The translations under genes were made by a program, and so were the position numbers. Shown piece after piece: positions 1-7,883 of a stretch of DNA of 64,000 nucleotides. The notes beneath the pieces were generated by a model. It was not told where the DNA came from. It searched no databases and saw only the letters and a list, made by a program, of their open reading frames with translations. The DNA comes from DASREM01 sp035652095 (GTDB lineage Bacteria > Acidobacteriota > Terriglobia > Terriglobales > Acidobacteriaceae): positions 42,567 to 106,566 of the forward strand of contig DASREM010000006.1 in the NCBI GenBank assembly GCA_035652095.1, read 5' to 3'. How positions within the stretch are numbered: position 1 is the first letter of the stretch; each line of letters starts with the position of its first letter.

Positions 1-48
1 AGGAGCCGCTCTCCACCATGGGTGGCGTGTCTTCGGGAGGCATACCGG

Positions 49-333
49 ATGATTCGGCTTACCCGACTTAATAGTCATCCTCTGACGGTCAACTCCGATC
101 TCATCAAATTTGTGGAGCAGGCGCCAGACACAGTTCTCACCCTGCTCAATGGAGAGAAGATTATCGTAAGGGAGAGCGCGGACGAGGTTCTCAACCGCAT
201 CATCGCATTTCGCCGTTCTGTGTTGCAGGGGCTCTCGCTATGTTGGGACCGCACCGCGGTTGCACCGGCATCCTTGCAAGATAACGAACCGAAGTCAGAG
301 ACCCAGGTCGAGAGGCGAATAGATCGTGGATAA
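49..333 (+). CDS. flbD: FlbD-family flagellar protein
   Basis: Short (94 aa) cytoplasmic protein of the FlbD family, which is found in flagellar operons next to motA/motB. The N-terminus MIRLTRLNSHPLTVNSDLIK and the LLNGEKIIVRES stretch are typical of the family. I chose the ATG at 49 because GGGAGG lies 8 nt upstream; a longer frame from a GTG at 22 adds nine residues that do not fit the family. The C-terminal third (about residues 65-94) looks like an unconserved tail. The ATG overlaps a TGA (50-52) that could end an upstream gene running in from position 2. The 3' end overlaps motA by 8 nt, so translation is probably coupled. The molecular role of the family is not firmly established. Confidence 0.85.
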   Translation: MIRLTRLNSHPLTVNSDLIKFVEQAPDTVLTLLNGEKIIVRESADEVLNRIIAFRRSVLQGLSLCWDRTAVAPASLQDNEPKSETQVERRIDRG

Positions 334-1117
334 GGCAAGTTGGGGGGGGGTTCTGATCGGGCTCGGCGGCATCCTGGCAGGGTTGCTCCTGGAGGGGGGA
401 AACCTGAGCCAGATTGTTCAGCCCACAGCCGCAATGATCGTCTTTGGCGGGACCCTCGGAGCCGTTCTCATTCACTTTCCTTTTCGCATCGTGCTGACCG
501 CCTTACAACGCCTGATCCAGGTTTTTGTCGAGCCGAAAAAAGATCCTTATCACACCATTCGCGAGTTGGTGGCCTACGCCAACAAGGCCCGGCGTGAGGG
601 CATCGTATCGCTTGATGCAGACCTTGAAACAATCGATGACCCATTCCTGCGCAAATCCCTCATGCTGGCTGTAGATGGTACCGAGCCACAAGAACTAAGG
701 AAGATGATGGAACTGGAAATGGATAACCAGGCCGAACACGAGGAGAAAATCCCTCAGGTTTTCGATTCCGCAGGAGGCTTCTCTCCTACCATCGGCATTA
801 TCGGAGCGGTGCTTGGGCTGATCCAGGTCATGCAACATCTGAACAACATTGAGGAAGTGGGTCGCGGCATCGCCGTAGCCTTCGTGGCAACCATTTATGG
901 CGTCGGTTCCGCCAATCTCTTGTTTCTGCCGTTCGCCGGCAAATTGAAGATTCGTATCCGGGAGGAGCAGGTGATCCGGGAAATGACAGTTGAAGGGGTG
1001 GTTTCGATCCTGGAAGGAATGAATCCTCGCATGCTGGAGACGAAGCTCCTTGGGTTCCTCGCGGACGCGGCGGTCCCGATTACATTTCATAAGGCAAAAG
1101 CCGAGGCGGCGCAGTGA
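326..1117 (+). CDS. motA: Flagellar motor stator protein MotA
   Basis: Proton-channel subunit of the flagellar stator, 263 aa, in the inner membrane. The sequence shows the usual N-terminal pair of membrane helices, a cytoplasmic loop with the charged region LRKSLMLAVDGTEPQEL, and two C-terminal helices. These carry the two conserved prolines, in GGFSPTIGIIGAVLGLIQ and in NLLFLPFAGKLK. The start is a GTG inside the end of flbD, and the end overlaps the motB GTG by 4 nt (GTGA). The flbD-motA-motB order is a standard flagellar arrangement; the rest of the operon lies upstream of the window. Identification is secure. Confidence 0.95.
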   Translation: MDKASWGGVLIGLGGILAGLLLEGGNLSQIVQPTAAMIVFGGTLGAVLIHFPFRIVLTALQRLIQVFVEPKKDPYHTIRELVAYANKARREGIVSLDADLETIDDPFLRKSLMLAVDGTEPQELRKMMELEMDNQAEHEEKIPQVFDSAGGFSPTIGIIGAVLGLIQVMQHLNNIEEVGRGIAVAFVATIYGVGSANLLFLPFAGKLKIRIREEQVIREMTVEGVVSILEGMNPRMLETKLLGFLADAAVPITFHKAKAEAAQ

Positions 1118-1911
1118 GCCGGCGCAAGAGGCCCCCCCTGCATGCCAATCATGATCGATGGCTGGTGTCGTACGCCGATTTCATCACATTGTTGTTCGCC
1201 TTCTTTGTGGTTTTGTATTCGAGTTCTCAGGTGGACCAAAGGAAAGTGGGAAAGCTGGCGTTGGCAATCCAAGTGGCCTTTCAGGAACTGGGGGTCTTTC
1301 CCGCATCTACTTCGGCGGTGCCCTTGAATTCGGCAGAGCCCATGCCCTTCAATCGAGTTCAGGCAATTGAGAATGCTCAGCGGGTCTCTTCTCTGGGCCG
1401 AACGGTACCCTCGTCCAAAGGAACTCCCTCGGGAAGCGAGGAAAACGGCGACTTGGCTTCCTTGCGCAAAGAACTGGAGCAAACGTTGGGGCCTGAAATT
1501 TCTCGCGCTGAAGTGGCCCTGCATACGGAACGGGATGGATTGGTTGTGAGTTTGCGTGAAATCGGCTTTTTTGAGAGCGGTTCCGCTACCATTCGAGCCC
1601 GTTCTCGATCCTCATTTGATCGACTTGCGACACTTCTGGCCGCGCAAGGCTGTGCGATCCGGATCGAGGGTCACACCGACAATGTCCCTATCCACAACTC
1701 ACGTTTCAATGACAACTGGCAGCTTTCCACCTCGAGAGCAACAGAGTTGGTACGCCTCTTGATCGTCAACTTTGGCATCGCTCCGGAACATCTCTCCGCC
1801 GCGGGGTATGCGGAATACCACCCCATTGCTTCAAACGCGAGTCCTGAAGGGCGGGCCCTCAACCGTCGAGTGGATGTGGTGATTCTGAAGAAGGACCTTC
1901 CACAGCACTGA
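1114..1911 (+). CDS. motB: Flagellar motor stator protein MotB
   Basis: Peptidoglycan-anchored stator partner of MotA, 265 aa. One N-terminal membrane helix follows a short basic tail and carries the proton-binding Asp (D22 in SYADFITLLFAFFVVLYS). A plug/linker region spans about residues 45-145. An OmpA-like peptidoglycan-binding domain fills the C-terminus, with the hallmarks IEGHTDNVPI and ALNRRVDVVI. The start is a GTG overlapping the motA stop. No clear terminator follows, and no fliL or other flagellar gene follows within the window, so this is the last flagellar gene seen. Confidence 0.95.
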   Translation: MSRRKRPPLHANHDRWLVSYADFITLLFAFFVVLYSSSQVDQRKVGKLALAIQVAFQELGVFPASTSAVPLNSAEPMPFNRVQAIENAQRVSSLGRTVPSSKGTPSGSEENGDLASLRKELEQTLGPEISRAEVALHTERDGLVVSLREIGFFESGSATIRARSRSSFDRLATLLAAQGCAIRIEGHTDNVPIHNSRFNDNWQLSTSRATELVRLLIVNFGIAPEHLSAAGYAEYHPIASNASPEGRALNRRVDVVILKKDLPQH

Positions 1912-2160
1912 AGGAACAAAGAAATCAGCGCTGTCCGAGTAGATCCAACGACGCGAAGTTCGTGAAATCGACTTCTTTGGTTGCCAAACGTGGCCGATCT
2001 GAAAATAAAGAGGTTCCGTGTTCGCACCGAGGTGCGCAGAGCGGATCCCTTTCATCTCTGGCGAGTAAAGCCAAGCTCCTCAATGCCGATGAACGATTTG
2101 GCAGAACACAACTGTTGAAGACGGATTCAACATTGCAGGCGCAATCTCGGGCATTCGAAA

Positions 2161-2396
2161 ATGGCGAAGAAGAAAAAGACAAGGCTCAGTGATCGCATGA
2201 CAGCCCCTAATTACAGCAATCCGCCGCGCAGTGCTCGTGCGCCGGCCGGCCCCGACCCCCAGGGCCGCTTTTGAAGTGTTGTCACAACATCACCCTCGGC
2301 TGAAAGAATTTGACTGGGCCCGCCTCACTTTTGAATTGGAAGCTTACCTGGATGAAATTCATGAAATCTTAAATGCGATTTATCATCCGCATTAGT
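2161..2396 (+). pseudogene. Small unknown gene broken by a frameshift at a T run
   Basis: Two short frames join into one plausible 77-residue protein if one T is removed from the TTTT run at 2269-2272. The first frame starts at ATG 2161 (MAKKKKTRLSDRMTAPNYS...) and stops at 2272-2274. The second continues EVLSQHHPRLKEFDWARLTF and ends at 2396 with an acidic, helical tail. Both halves look coding in composition, and the switch lies exactly on a homopolymer. I do not recognise the family and see no good ribosome binding site at 2161. It could be a real decayed gene, a sequencing error in the T run, or chance. Confidence 0.35.
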
Positions 2397-2451
2397 CAGG
2401 TCTCCCGACAATCCAGCACTGCCCATGCCGGGCCGTGTGAGCGTCGTGAAC

Positions 2452-2880
2452 TCACCCACAAAGGACCTCTCTAACCTTTTCTGTCAGGACTTCTGTTGTG
2501 AACGGCTTCGGCAAATAGTAGATGCTGGCAATCGCGCTTCTTTGACGGCTACGCGCGATTCCCTCGGGATACCCTGAGATCAAAACGGTCTTCAGCCCGG
2601 GTCGTTTCCTCATCAATTTCGCGGCAAGCCACGCACCGTTTCGCCCAGGCAGAATTACATCCGTGATGAGCAGGTCGACGTTCCCCTGCACTTGGCGGAA
2701 CCCGCGCAGGGCTGCGGCTGCATCTTTCGCGGTGATCACTTCATATCCCTGGTCGCACAGGACCCGCTGAATCACGGTCCGTAGAAACTGTTCATCCTCA
2801 ACCAGAAGAATCCTGCCTTTCGGCAGGACGAGCGTGCAATGTTCGGCTGAAGAGATGCGGCTAAGCTCTGCATTCAACAT
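2452..2880 (-). CDS. Single-domain response regulator (CheY-like receiver)
   Basis: 142-aa protein consisting of one receiver domain after a leader of about 20 residues. The acidic pocket (VEDE, residues 27-30), the phosphoacceptor Asp74 in LLITDVILPGRNG, the switch region VLISGYPEG and the conserved Lys125 in YLPKPF are all present. There is no output domain. The LLITDVILPGRNG and LPKPF style resembles receivers found at the C-terminus of hybrid kinases, so it probably acts in a phosphorelay. No kinase gene is adjacent; the neighbours are the M1 peptidase gene on the same strand and the end of the flagellar block. The partner is unknown. Confidence 0.85.
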   Translation of the reverse strand: MLNAELSRISSAEHCTLVLPKGRILLVEDEQFLRTVIQRVLCDQGYEVITAKDAAAALRGFRQVQGNVDLLITDVILPGRNGAWLAAKLMRKRPGLKTVLISGYPEGIARSRQRSAIASIYYLPKPFTTEVLTEKVREVLCG

Positions 2881-3047
2881 TGGCGTCCTCAGACAGCAAA
2901 TGGCTGTTGCACATTGCCTGCCAGGAACGGAGCGCTTCGCTGGACCGACCAGTTGTCATTACAAACGACTTACTTGTGGGGCAATGCGATTGCAGCAAAC
3001 GGACGGAGTCCAAATCCGGAAACTCGTCCCAGAGTGGAAGGTCATTC

Positions 3048-5606
3048 TCAGTGAACGTGGGCGAGAACGGTGTTTTGCGGATCCAGTACGACCTTTCGTG
3101 TCCCCAAAGGCGCGCGGACACGAAACGGGGTCTCGGGACCTTCCGCGAACACCCGACTGACAAACACGCTTTTCCCACCCTTCAGCGCATAGACTGGCAC
3201 AGATGTGATCAGATCTTTCGATGCGGCCTTTTGCACGATCACTCCACTAATTGACGTGGCTCCTGCTGTGTCGCTGTATTTCACGCCTTGCAGTTCCAGT
3301 TTAGGGATGGATGTTCCATTCACCCAGCTCTCGTAGAACCAGTCGAGGGAGTTTTTGCCTTCATACCACGCGGACTTCGGCAATTGCTCTTCAAAGGTGC
3401 GCAGAAGGTCGCGAGTGCTGATTGCCTTTCCTTGATATCGCTCCCGTACGGTTCTCAGCACGCGTAGAAAAGGTTCGTCCGCCCTCTCTTTGGGGTTCAG
3501 GTTGGCCTGTTTCTCCGAATCCATCATCATGTGTCTCAGCATATGAAACAGCCATGTGCCGCGGCCATAGCTGATTGCTTCGTACCCTTCGGGAAATTTG
3601 GAGGAGAATAGCCGGCTGCCCAAGGTGACTGGACCGGCATCCATCAGGGTCTCGCCATCTTTGTTCTTGCTTAGCAGGTTCTCGCGCAAACGATCCATCA
3701 CCATCCGGAACTTTACGGGATCTTCCTTCTCGAGCAGCATGAGGGAGCTGTAATTCGCAAGCGCCTCGATCCACCACTGGTCACGATACCGGCTCCAGCC
3801 GACCAGGTCTCCCCACCACTCGTGCGCCGTCTCGTGTACCACGACTTGGTCGCTTAAAACACGGTCCACATCGTCCATGTGAAGCGCGGCCTTTTCCGGA
3901 CCGCTCAGGAAAGCCCAACTGGATAAGAAGATCAAGCCCGGCCATCCCTGGCTGATCGGACCCGGCATCTGCGTCAACGACAGGCTTCCATAAGGATAAG
4001 GCCCGAAGTTCCTGGAAAAGATGTCGATCGCGGTAGCAGCACGCTCTCCGACAACTTGCGCGTACTGGGCAGGAGTCGGAGGCAGGGGATGTGTGCCCAG
4101 CCTCGGAAACCGGCCGGCTGCAGGTTCGTGCTCAGGTTCTGGGACTGGTTTAGGGAAACTCCGCTCCACTCCCGCAGCGGCGTAGGTTCGTATCTCGACG
4201 TTGCCGGCGCGAGTCGTTACTTGGGAATATCGGCCGAGGTTGAAACCCGCAAGGGGAAGTGGTCGCTCACTCACCCAGCGCGCAATTCTCTGCCCCTCGG
4301 AACCAGTCATTTCTCCTGAAGGTTCCGCTTTCTTCCCAGTAGCCACCAGGGTCCACGGTTCTGGATACTTGAACTCAACATCGAAATTTGACATGGCGAG
4401 CCCGCGGTTGGGGTACCAGGTGCCGCGCGCTCCAACATAGAGGAGGCCGCTTCCAGCCTCGGAGAGTACATCGCCAGCGTAGACGAACTTCAGGTCCAGC
4501 TTTTCGCCTGTTTGCAGGGGCTCAGAGAAGATGACGGCGACGGTGTCATTCCCACGCCGGGCGAGTTGGGTACCCTCGAGGGCTGGGTTGTTAATGAATT
4601 GCACCGCGTGTCCGTTCGCTTCAACGCTCTTGACTTGCAAGAACCGCGATAATTCGAATAGAACCGCGCGCGCTCCTCCCTGTCGAACGTCAATTCGCAA
4701 GTCAGCCGTCGCGCTCAGCGTGGTGGGCGGTTTGACTTCCGACCGGATCTTAATATCGGTAATCTCGACGGAACCCGGCTTCCCTTCCTCTGCAGTGAGT
4801 CCCCCTACTGCTTCTCCTGTTTTGTCCTGGCGGCTGAGCGAGAATGAGGTCCACACATTGTAGAAGCTGCTTCCGTCCACAATCTCGAGTTTGCCTGCCC
4901 ACACCTGTTCCGGCGCCTCAGAATCGTTGTAAATATCGAAGACGCCGAGCTTCCGGCCCTGCATGCGGGCATGCAGAAAATGGTCATCGCCAGTAGATCG
5001 ACTTGCCACGGCTGAGGCGGATGAGGAGGTCACCGGAAGCAGGCGGCTGAAAGTCATCAGCAAGCGAAGGGCATCTCCTTCCGAGAATCGCTTCAGGGCA
5101 AGATTCCACTGACCATAGAAGTCCTCGGAATTGTCGGTACTGCGCAGAAAAGGCTGGAGTTCGGAATAGGTTTCGTCATTAAACCGAAAGAACGCGGTCA
5201 CAAAACGTTCCTCAAGAATGGCTGACTTGGTAAACAAGGCCATCGAACTTCGTTCCACATTATTTGGAGGCACGAGCAGGACTTCCCCATCCCCTTCGAA
5301 GACTGCGCCGGTCACGTGCCCTGCGACATCTTCTGTGAAGGCGATGGTTCCATCATCGAGCGTAATGTGGAATGCCGCGCGGTTGAACGCGGCATCTCGA
5401 ATCCGGTACACGCGGCGTTGATCCAGACCAACCGTGCTCAATTGCAGATAAAGCTTTTGGCCGGTAAGTGCCTCAACGCCGCTCGCGGCATTCATTGTCG
5501 GAGCTTGCTGGCCTGCGGCAGCAACCAGGCTCATCCATAACAAAACACTGAGCCCGCCAGCTGTTTTTTTCGTTACCTTGGTCACGTAGGCTGAGAAGGT
5601 CCCCAT
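3048..5606 (-). CDS. Secreted M1-family metallopeptidase
   Basis: 852-aa zinc aminopeptidase-like protein. The N-terminus has a basic start and a hydrophobic stretch (GLSVLLWMSLVAAAG), consistent with export. The zinc site HEXXH-X18-E is intact: HETAH at residues 591-595 and the third ligand E614 in WIEALANY. Upstream, QMPGPISQGWPG stands where classical M1 enzymes have GAMEN, so substrate preference may differ from the usual aminopeptidases. The N-terminal ~450 residues should form the beta-saddle domains, and a C-terminal Ig-like part follows residue ~770. The ATG lies head-to-head with the next gene, so the two promoters must sit within or across each other's 5' ends. Confidence 0.88.
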   Translation of the reverse strand: MGTFSAYVTKVTKKTAGGLSVLLWMSLVAAAGQQAPTMNAASGVEALTGQKLYLQLSTVGLDQRRVYRIRDAAFNRAAFHITLDDGTIAFTEDVAGHVTGAVFEGDGEVLLVPPNNVERSSMALFTKSAILEERFVTAFFRFNDETYSELQPFLRSTDNSEDFYGQWNLALKRFSEGDALRLLMTFSRLLPVTSSSASAVASRSTGDDHFLHARMQGRKLGVFDIYNDSEAPEQVWAGKLEIVDGSSFYNVWTSFSLSRQDKTGEAVGGLTAEEGKPGSVEITDIKIRSEVKPPTTLSATADLRIDVRQGGARAVLFELSRFLQVKSVEANGHAVQFINNPALEGTQLARRGNDTVAVIFSEPLQTGEKLDLKFVYAGDVLSEAGSGLLYVGARGTWYPNRGLAMSNFDVEFKYPEPWTLVATGKKAEPSGEMTGSEGQRIARWVSERPLPLAGFNLGRYSQVTTRAGNVEIRTYAAAGVERSFPKPVPEPEHEPAAGRFPRLGTHPLPPTPAQYAQVVGERAATAIDIFSRNFGPYPYGSLSLTQMPGPISQGWPGLIFLSSWAFLSGPEKAALHMDDVDRVLSDQVVVHETAHEWWGDLVGWSRYRDQWWIEALANYSSLMLLEKEDPVKFRMVMDRLRENLLSKNKDGETLMDAGPVTLGSRLFSSKFPEGYEAISYGRGTWLFHMLRHMMMDSEKQANLNPKERADEPFLRVLRTVRERYQGKAISTRDLLRTFEEQLPKSAWYEGKNSLDWFYESWVNGTSIPKLELQGVKYSDTAGATSISGVIVQKAASKDLITSVPVYALKGGKSVFVSRVFAEGPETPFRVRAPLGTRKVVLDPQNTVLAHVH

Positions 5607-5623
5607 TGCTAGAATGCGCCCTA

Positions 5624-7042
5624 GTGAGGGGACCTGTCACCTTATTCTTAGTCGCCGTCACCGCTACTTTCAGTGCGCGAGCGGATGTCATTCACCTTAA
5701 GAACGGGCGCTCAATCTGGGCCGACCGCATTCGAGAGAATGGACCCCGGATCGAGTACGACCTTGGCGATGACTCCTATGCCGTTCCTAAATCCTCCGTG
5801 GAGCGGATCGAAGCGGGAGGAGTTCCGCCGCGATATGCTTCCAATAGAGCTGGAAACGAACACGACGTTCCCGCCTTTGCTCCAACCAGCAACTTAAAGA
5901 ATGAATCCCTTGTCGTTGACAAGGTTATTCGCAACGGCAAAGTAGATGTTGAGGCGCTCGGGAATCTGGAACAAGCGGGAGATGCGGCTGCGGCTTCTTC
6001 TGCATACTTTATCGCCGGCAAACATGAGTTTGAGGGCGGTAATTTTGCCGCCGCACGGAAGTATTTCGAAACGGCTTTGAGGTTTGATTCGCAGAATCCC
6101 ACCGTTCTCAACTATTACGCTGCGTTGCTGGTGAGGACGGGAAATCCGGCAGAAGCCTTGCTCTATGCGGAGCGTGGCGCGCGGGTAGCCCCTGATTCGC
6201 CGGATACGCTGGCTGTTCTAGGTTACGCACAGTTCGCGTCGGATCGCACGGCCGATGCAATCCGCAGTTGGAAACGCTCTTTATCGCTGCGGCCAGACGC
6301 GATGATTCAGCGCTACCTGGAAAAGGCTCAACGAGAGGTCAGCGCTGAATCCGATTTCTCTCAGCATGAAAGCGGGCACTTCACCCTGAAGTATGAAGGC
6401 AAGCAGACTCCAGACTCATTGCGGCGCGGCGTCATCGAGACCCTCGAATCCCAGTATGATGACCTCACTCGCGAATTGGGCGTTGCACCCCGCGGGAGCA
6501 TCTCCGTGACTCTCTACACGGACCAGGCTTTCTTCGACGTGACCCAGGCTCCCTCCTGGAGCGGCGCTGTCAATGACGGTAAGTTGCGTATCCCGGTGGA
6601 GGGGGTCAGCACGGTCACATCCGATCTGGCTCGGGTGCTCAAGCATGAGCTTGCGCATTCTTTCATCAACCAGCTCTCAGGTGGACGCTGTCCGCAATGG
6701 CTGAATGAAGGTGTGGCGCAGGCTTTGGAGCCGAAGTCGCTCTCTTCTCGTGGGCGGCGGTTGGCACAACTGTTCAAGGCGCAGCAGGAGATTCCCTATA
6801 ACGCCCTTGAAGGCAGCTTCATGCAGTTCTCGACGCTTCAGGCCATCATTGCCTACGACGAATCGTTGGCGGCGGTGCAATACATAAATGACACATACGG
6901 GATGAGTGACATACGTCGAATCCTGGAACGCCTCGGACAAGGCAGTTCCGCCGAAGCCGCCCTGCGTGCGACCGTCCACTCGGACTACGGCCAGATGGAA
7001 GCTGAAGTCGGAAAATATTTGGCCGATAAATACGGCGAATAG
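5624..7042 (+). CDS. TPR protein with gluzincin peptidase (peptidase MA-like) domain
   Basis: Exported protein of about 472 aa. From the GTG at 5624 it begins with a good signal peptide (VRGPVTLFLVAVTATFSARA); a TTG at 5606 in frame would add six residues but touches the ATG of the divergent M1 gene. An SH3-like/DUF segment (VIHLKNGRSIWADRI) comes first, then TPR-type helical repeats around residues 115-230. A C-terminal metallopeptidase domain follows, with HELAH (about residues 341-345) and the distal WLNEG glutamate typical of gluzincins. TPR-peptidase MA fusions are common secreted proteins in Acidobacteriota. The substrate is unknown. Pairing with a divergent M1 peptidase suggests a shared role in periplasmic peptide turnover (inference). 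Confidence 0.8.
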   Translation: MRGPVTLFLVAVTATFSARADVIHLKNGRSIWADRIRENGPRIEYDLGDDSYAVPKSSVERIEAGGVPPRYASNRAGNEHDVPAFAPTSNLKNESLVVDKVIRNGKVDVEALGNLEQAGDAAAASSAYFIAGKHEFEGGNFAAARKYFETALRFDSQNPTVLNYYAALLVRTGNPAEALLYAERGARVAPDSPDTLAVLGYAQFASDRTADAIRSWKRSLSLRPDAMIQRYLEKAQREVSAESDFSQHESGHFTLKYEGKQTPDSLRRGVIETLESQYDDLTRELGVAPRGSISVTLYTDQAFFDVTQAPSWSGAVNDGKLRIPVEGVSTVTSDLARVLKHELAHSFINQLSGGRCPQWLNEGVAQALEPKSLSSRGRRLAQLFKAQQEIPYNALEGSFMQFSTLQAIIAYDESLAAVQYINDTYGMSDIRRILERLGQGSSAEAALRATVHSDYGQMEAEVGKYLADKYGE

Positions 7043-7103
7043 CCCTCGTAGAACTAAAGCACTGGTTTCCGGCATTCTTCTATGCTACTTTGCCGGGGCG
7101 ATT

Positions 7104-7883
7104 ATGCCGTCGTTCTTCCAAAGTCGTCGCACTCCATCCCTGCTAAGCCTGGAGCCCCGGCACACCGACGTGCCGGAATTGCGCTCGGCCGAACTGGCCG
7201 CGGTGTACTACGGCCAGCGCATGGCCGGCGATTTCTACGACTTCATCCGAGTAAGCCCCAACCGAGTCCTGTTTGGTTTGCTCGATGTCGCGGGCCGGCA
7301 TGAGGAGAGCCGTGCGATATTGGCCGCGGCCCAGGAAACGTTCCGCACGGTTGCCATGGCAGCCTTCGCGCAGGAGGAGGTTAACGAGGCCACCGCTTTG
7401 GTGGATCTTTGCATCGAGATCAATCGAACAATTCTGCGGGCAGCCGGGGGCGTACGTTCGTGCCCTGCCTTCACCGGTTGTTATCACGAGGATCTGGGAA
7501 CGGTCTGTTACGTGAACGCCGGACATACGCCTGCCTTGCTGCGTCATAGCACCGGTATCACCGAAATCGGAGCGACCGGCCTGCCATTTGGCTTGTTTTC
7601 CCACGCGACTTGCGATGCTCCAACCATCGCGGTCGAACCCAACGCGGCATTGCTATTGGTTTCCCGAGGAGTCGTGGAGGCCAAGTGCAAGGGTAACGAA
7701 TTTGGGCTGGAAGGCGTTAAAAGGAGCCTTCAGAAAACAAATAACGAGAACGCGCGTGATCTCTGCGTAGGCGTGCTGAGCGATGTGAAGGAATTCATGT
7801 GTACGCCACCCACTCACAATGATGTTACGGCGTTGACGCTGTTAAGAGGAGCAGCCGCCAACGCCGTCGCAACTTCCAATTAA
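7104..7883 (+). CDS. PP2C/SpoIIE-type serine phosphatase
   Basis: 259-aa cytoplasmic protein matching the SpoIIE/RsbU phosphatase fold. Metal-binding signatures are present: GDFYDF near the start, GLLDVAGRHEES, CYVNAGHTPALL, and HNDVTALTLL at the end. The start at ATG 7104 is chosen because the longer open frame runs back into the upstream peptidase gene without sense. There is no N-terminal sensor domain, so it would act as a bare phosphatase, in this family usually on an anti-sigma-factor antagonist. No antagonist or anti-sigma gene is nearby. The GDFYD box lacks the usual GxVxGK-like follow-up and reads DVAGRHEE, so activity may be altered. The gene ends 4 nt into the convergent M49-like gene. 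Confidence 0.75.
   Translation: MPSFFQSRRTPSLLSLEPRHTDVPELRSAELAAVYYGQRMAGDFYDFIRVSPNRVLFGLLDVAGRHEESRAILAAAQETFRTVAMAAFAQEEVNEATALVDLCIEINRTILRAAGGVRSCPAFTGCYHEDLGTVCYVNAGHTPALLRHSTGITEIGATGLPFGLFSHATCDAPTIAVEPNAALLLVSRGVVEAKCKGNEFGLEGVKRSLQKTNNENARDLCVGVLSDVKEFMCTPPTHNDVTALTLLRGAAANAVATSN

Noticed and set aside
1962..2192. 76-aa plus-strand open frame after motB
   Set aside because: No family features, no ribosome site, and it overlaps the better-supported small frameshifted gene in another frame.
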